Shown one piece after another: positions 61,407 through 64,000 of a stretch of DNA of 64,000 bases. This stretch comes from an uncultured Prevotellaceae bacterium. Its GTDB lineage: Bacteria; Bacteroidota; Bacteroidia; Bacteroidales; Bacteroidaceae. A model generated the notes under the pieces. The model made no database searches and was not told the DNA's origin. It saw nothing but the letters and a program-made list of their open reading frames with translations. A program made the translations under genes and the position numbers. Positions within the stretch are counted from its first letter, which is position 1. Every line of letters begins with the position of its first letter. Location: positions 1 through 64,000 of the forward strand of contig ONDA01000017.1 in NCBI GenBank assembly GCA_900316475.1, written 5' to 3'.

Positions 61407-63959
61407 ATGATTATGAAAAGACAACTGATGGCCTTTATTAGCCTATTTTTCGGTATCGCACTGATGGCAGCTCCCGTAAGTCAGGAGGCTGCACGTCAGA
61501 AAGCACTACAGTTCCTCAGCGGCCGAAGCGGCAACGTGGCTGCTGCCCGTGGCATGAACCAAGTGAAGCTCCAGTTAAAGGAAGGTGTCGTCACCGACCA
61601 GCTGTATGTGTTCAACGTCGGCCAGAAGGACGGCTTCGTCATTGTTAGTGGTGACGATTGCACGGGTGACCTCGTGTTAGGCTATGCCGACAAGGGCGAG
61701 ATTTCAGCCGAGAACATGCCCGACAACCTCCGCTCGTGGCTCCAGGGTTATGCCGACCAGATACAGTGGATGAAGGAGCATGGCGTGAGAAATGATGCTG
61801 CCGCCAGTCGCGGCGCCATGAAGAAGTCGAAGACAGCTATTCCTGCGATGTTGACGACGAAGTGGAATCAGAGTGCTCCGTACAATAACTACTGTCCGAA
61901 GATGACGTCTGATGGCTCTGTTGCTGCTGTTACAGGTTGTGTAGCTACGGCAACGGCACAGGTGATGTACTATCAGGCTAAGAAGCATAACATTCCGCCT
62001 ACGACGACAACGGAAATCCCTGGATACCAAAATCAATCGGGCTATTATTGGTATATAAATGGTGTTGAGTCTACGAGTATGCCAGCAAAGTCACCTGTTA
62101 CTATCGACTGGACAAAGATTCCTGCTGAAGCTTCGCCGAGTACTGACGATGCTAAAGAGCAGGTGGCACGACTGATGGAATATATCGGCGCAGGTGTTCA
62201 GATGCAGTATCGTTCTTCATCGGATGGCTCTTCGGCCACTAACGAGGCTGCTGTTACAGCGTTGGTAAAGTACTTCGGCTACGATCCCGATGCAAAGTCT
62301 ATTTATGCTGAAGACTATACATACGATGCTTGGCAGGATGCTATTTATACAGAACTGAGCACAAATGGCCCCGTCCTTTTTGGAGGTAATTCGACAACAG
62401 GCGGTCATGCTTTTATCATTGATGGCTACGACCACGACGATTACTTCTATGTCAACTGGGGCTGGGGTGGCCTGAGCGATGGCAGCTTCCGCCTTTTGAT
62501 ATTGAACCCCGATAATCAGGGAATAGGTGGCTCTGCAGGTGGCTATAGTTCTGGTCAGATGGCAATGATTAACGTATCTCCTGAGGATGACGGCGTTAGC
62601 TTGAGTGATGATGCTTGTCTGACGGTAACCCAATGTTCGTGTAACGTTCTAGCGTGTGAATGGTACGCTTATGGCATAAACGATTATTTTTATGAAGTTG
62701 AGAATACACTGTACTATCCAACGATGTATTATTCTCTTAATAACAATACGGGATGGGATCTTGACTTTGATTGGGGGTTAGCCCTTTATCAAAATGGGTC
62801 TTTTGTGAAGCTGATAAATGGACCATCCACAAAGAACTATCCTAATGGGATAAGACGTTATGGTAATTTTAGCTTTAAGTTTGGCGAGAAACTATCAGAT
62901 GGAGAGTATAGGTTAGTTGCCGTCAGTCGTAAGAGCGGAACTGATACGTGGCGGAAGTGCATAGGTGGCGATGAGACTTATGTGAAGGTCACCGTTAGTT
63001 CCTCTGGAGAGGTGATGTCATTTGAAAATATGGGAGCAATCAAAACCTATGCAGCTGACGGAACTGAAACGATTGTGTATAATACTTCCAATGTTACAAC
63101 ACCCGATGATGCACTTGCACTTGATGTTTCGCAGGTTAGTAGCGTAACTTCCGTCACGCCGAATGGCAATCCGAATACGCTCTACTTCGTCGGTAGCTCC
63201 GTACCTTCAGGGCTGACGGGCAAGAACGTGGTGCAGAATGGTACAGCTGCCACACTGACGCTGACCGACGGCAATGGTTTCTATTCGCCTGTTGACTTCA
63301 CGGCAACCAAGGCCACCTATACTCGCCAGTTTACGCAAGCTGCAACGGGTACCGGTGGTTGGAGCACTATCGTCGTGCCCTTCAATGTGTCGACAGTGAA
63401 GCAGGGCAGCAAGGTGATTGACTGGTTCCACTCAGGCAGCGATACGGGTAAGAATTTCTGGCTGAAGCAGTTCAGCAGCGACGGTGTTGGCTCTGTAAAC
63501 TTCAGTTACGCTACGGCCTTGAATGCCAACACACCGTATATTATTGCTGTGCCTGGCAATAGCTACGGTGCTGAATGGAACTTGACAAACAAGGACATCA
63601 CCTTCGAGGGTAGCGGCGTTGTCAATGCGTCGTCCAACATCTCTGTCAGCAAGACCAACTACGAGTTCATCGGTATGCTGGCAGGTAAGTCGGTGACTGG
63701 CTATATGTTGAACGCTGAAGGTTCCCAGTTTAAGAATACGACCGCCACGGTCAATCCATTCCGTGCCTACTTCAAGTCTGTGGGATCTAGTAGCTTAGGC
63801 TCGTTGGCTATCGGCTCTGACGATGATGTGACGGGCATTAAGACGATTGGTAATTTACCGCAGACTATGGACGATTACTATAATCTGCAGGGCCGTAAGG
63901 TGGTTACTCCTACAAAGGGTCTGTACATTGTCGGTGGAAAGAAAGTGGTTGTAAAGTAA
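61407..63959 (+). CDS. C10 family cysteine peptidase (streptopain/interpain-like), secreted
   Basis: An 850-aa secreted protease. Signal peptide about 1-22 (MIMKRQLMAFISLFFGIALMAA); translation may start at the second ATG (61413). The inhibitory prodomain (SpI-like, about 23-140) is followed by the peptidase domain with Cys178 (VTGCVATATAQVMYYQ) and His334 (GGHAFIIDGYDHDDYFYVNWGW). A long C-terminal region ends in YYNLQGRKVVTPTKGLYIVG, a tail common in Prevotella extracellular proteins. The middle of the gene (about 62.0-63.1 kb) is more AT-rich than its neighbours. It is related to Prevotella interpain A and streptococcal SpeB. Confidence 0.9.
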   Translation: MIMKRQLMAFISLFFGIALMAAPVSQEAARQKALQFLSGRSGNVAAARGMNQVKLQLKEGVVTDQLYVFNVGQKDGFVIVSGDDCTGDLVLGYADKGEISAENMPDNLRSWLQGYADQIQWMKEHGVRNDAAASRGAMKKSKTAIPAMLTTKWNQSAPYNNYCPKMTSDGSVAAVTGCVATATAQVMYYQAKKHNIPPTTTTEIPGYQNQSGYYWYINGVESTSMPAKSPVTIDWTKIPAEASPSTDDAKEQVARLMEYIGAGVQMQYRSSSDGSSATNEAAVTALVKYFGYDPDAKSIYAEDYTYDAWQDAIYTELSTNGPVLFGGNSTTGGHAFIIDGYDHDDYFYVNWGWGGLSDGSFRLLILNPDNQGIGGSAGGYSSGQMAMINVSPEDDGVSLSDDACLTVTQCSCNVLACEWYAYGINDYFYEVENTLYYPTMYYSLNNNTGWDLDFDWGLALYQNGSFVKLINGPSTKNYPNGIRRYGNFSFKFGEKLSDGEYRLVAVSRKSGTDTWRKCIGGDETYVKVTVSSSGEVMSFENMGAIKTYAADGTETIVYNTSNVTTPDDALALDVSQVSSVTSVTPNGNPNTLYFVGSSVPSGLTGKNVVQNGTAATLTLTDGNGFYSPVDFTATKATYTRQFTQAATGTGGWSTIVVPFNVSTVKQGSKVIDWFHSGSDTGKNFWLKQFSSDGVGSVNFSYATALNANTPYIIAVPGNSYGAEWNLTNKDITFEGSGVVNASSNISVSKTNYEFIGMLAGKSVTGYMLNAEGSQFKNTTATVNPFRAYFKSVGSSSLGSLAIGSDDDVTGIKTIGNLPQTMDDYYNLQGRKVVTPTKGLYIVGGKKVVVK

Positions 63960-63978
63960 AAATGAGGAGGAACGCATT

Positions 63979-64000
63979 ATGAAGAAACAATATTTGACGC
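63979..64000 (+). CDS. Start of another gene (truncated by the window end)
   Basis: ATG at 63979 after a strong ribosome binding site (GAGGAGG) begins MKKQYLT, which looks like the first residues of a signal peptide. It is 19 bases after the C10 protease stop, so probably in the same operon. Product not identifiable. Confidence 0.6.

Overview
The window looks like a chromosomal stretch of a Bacteroidales bacterium, most likely a Prevotella-type (Prevotellaceae) gut or rumen species. The reasons are: the Bacteroidetes -7 promoter element TAnnTTTG occurs before many genes (often TATCTTTGC or TACCTTTGC); GcvP is split into two subunits; there is a very large SprA/Sov type IX secretion translocon next to ruvA; and DUF5687, DUF3316, a C10 protease and pectin-active enzymes are all present. 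The species is my inference.

Layout. 1-2.8 kb is an accessory-looking, AT-richer start: palindromic repeats, a probable toxin-antitoxin pair (51-aa antitoxin candidate and GNAT toxin), then an overlapping GHKL ATPase/STAS-like gene pair. 2.8-7.5 kb holds a HerA-like (DUF853) ATPase and a secreted GH2-like enzyme. 7.6-23 kb is mostly housekeeping: ddh, ruvA, sprA, nadB, dacB, serB, mutY. 23.4-27.8 kb has purN, a C_GCAxxG_C_C redox protein, then a GH43-like lipoprotein and a GH28 polygalacturonase. 27.8-34.2 kb is a six-gene minus-strand operon for glycine cleavage (lplA-gcvT-gcvH-gcvPA-gcvPB-lpdA), followed by panE. 35.3-40.5 kb is an overlapping operon dxs-trkA-trkH-cupin. 41-45.6 kb has an AAA/PD-(D/E)XK protein, a minus-strand AAA ATPase-DUF4435 pair that resembles the PARIS phage-defence architecture, and an FKBP lipoprotein. 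45.7-53.3 kb contains glyS, tRNA-Val(CAC), a ParC/GyrA-type topoisomerase subunit, a DUF3316-like protein, an S41 protease and guanine deaminase. 53.4-57.3 kb holds an acyl-CoA dehydrogenase with etfA and etfB. 57.5-59.6 kb is an ABC ATPase with a DUF5687 membrane protein. The window ends with a tandem-SGNH pectin esterase, a C10 cysteine protease and the first codons of another gene.

The most unusual theme is not a gene. Several families of short, simple inverted or direct repeats occur between genes, and look-alike sequences of the same kinds also sit in frame inside conserved genes: DUF853 (twice), sprA, mutY, gcvT, etfB, the signal peptide of the FKBP lipoprotein, and both ends of the topoisomerase subunit. 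Two intergenic loci (about 22.84-23.03 kb and 40.57-40.87 kb) share one architecture: four exactly 21-bp-spaced GGCCGTGA units in the centre of a larger palindrome. Together these suggest repeat elements that spread through this genome and tolerate, or prefer, frame-preserving insertion.

The best candidates for under-described protein systems are the AAA ATPase-DUF4435 pair (44.1-44.9 kb), the GHKL-STAS(-HerA) cluster (1.9-4.5 kb), and the GNAT toxin with its non-canonical 51-aa partner (0.6-1.3 kb). All family assignments are from reading motifs by eye; no database search was possible.
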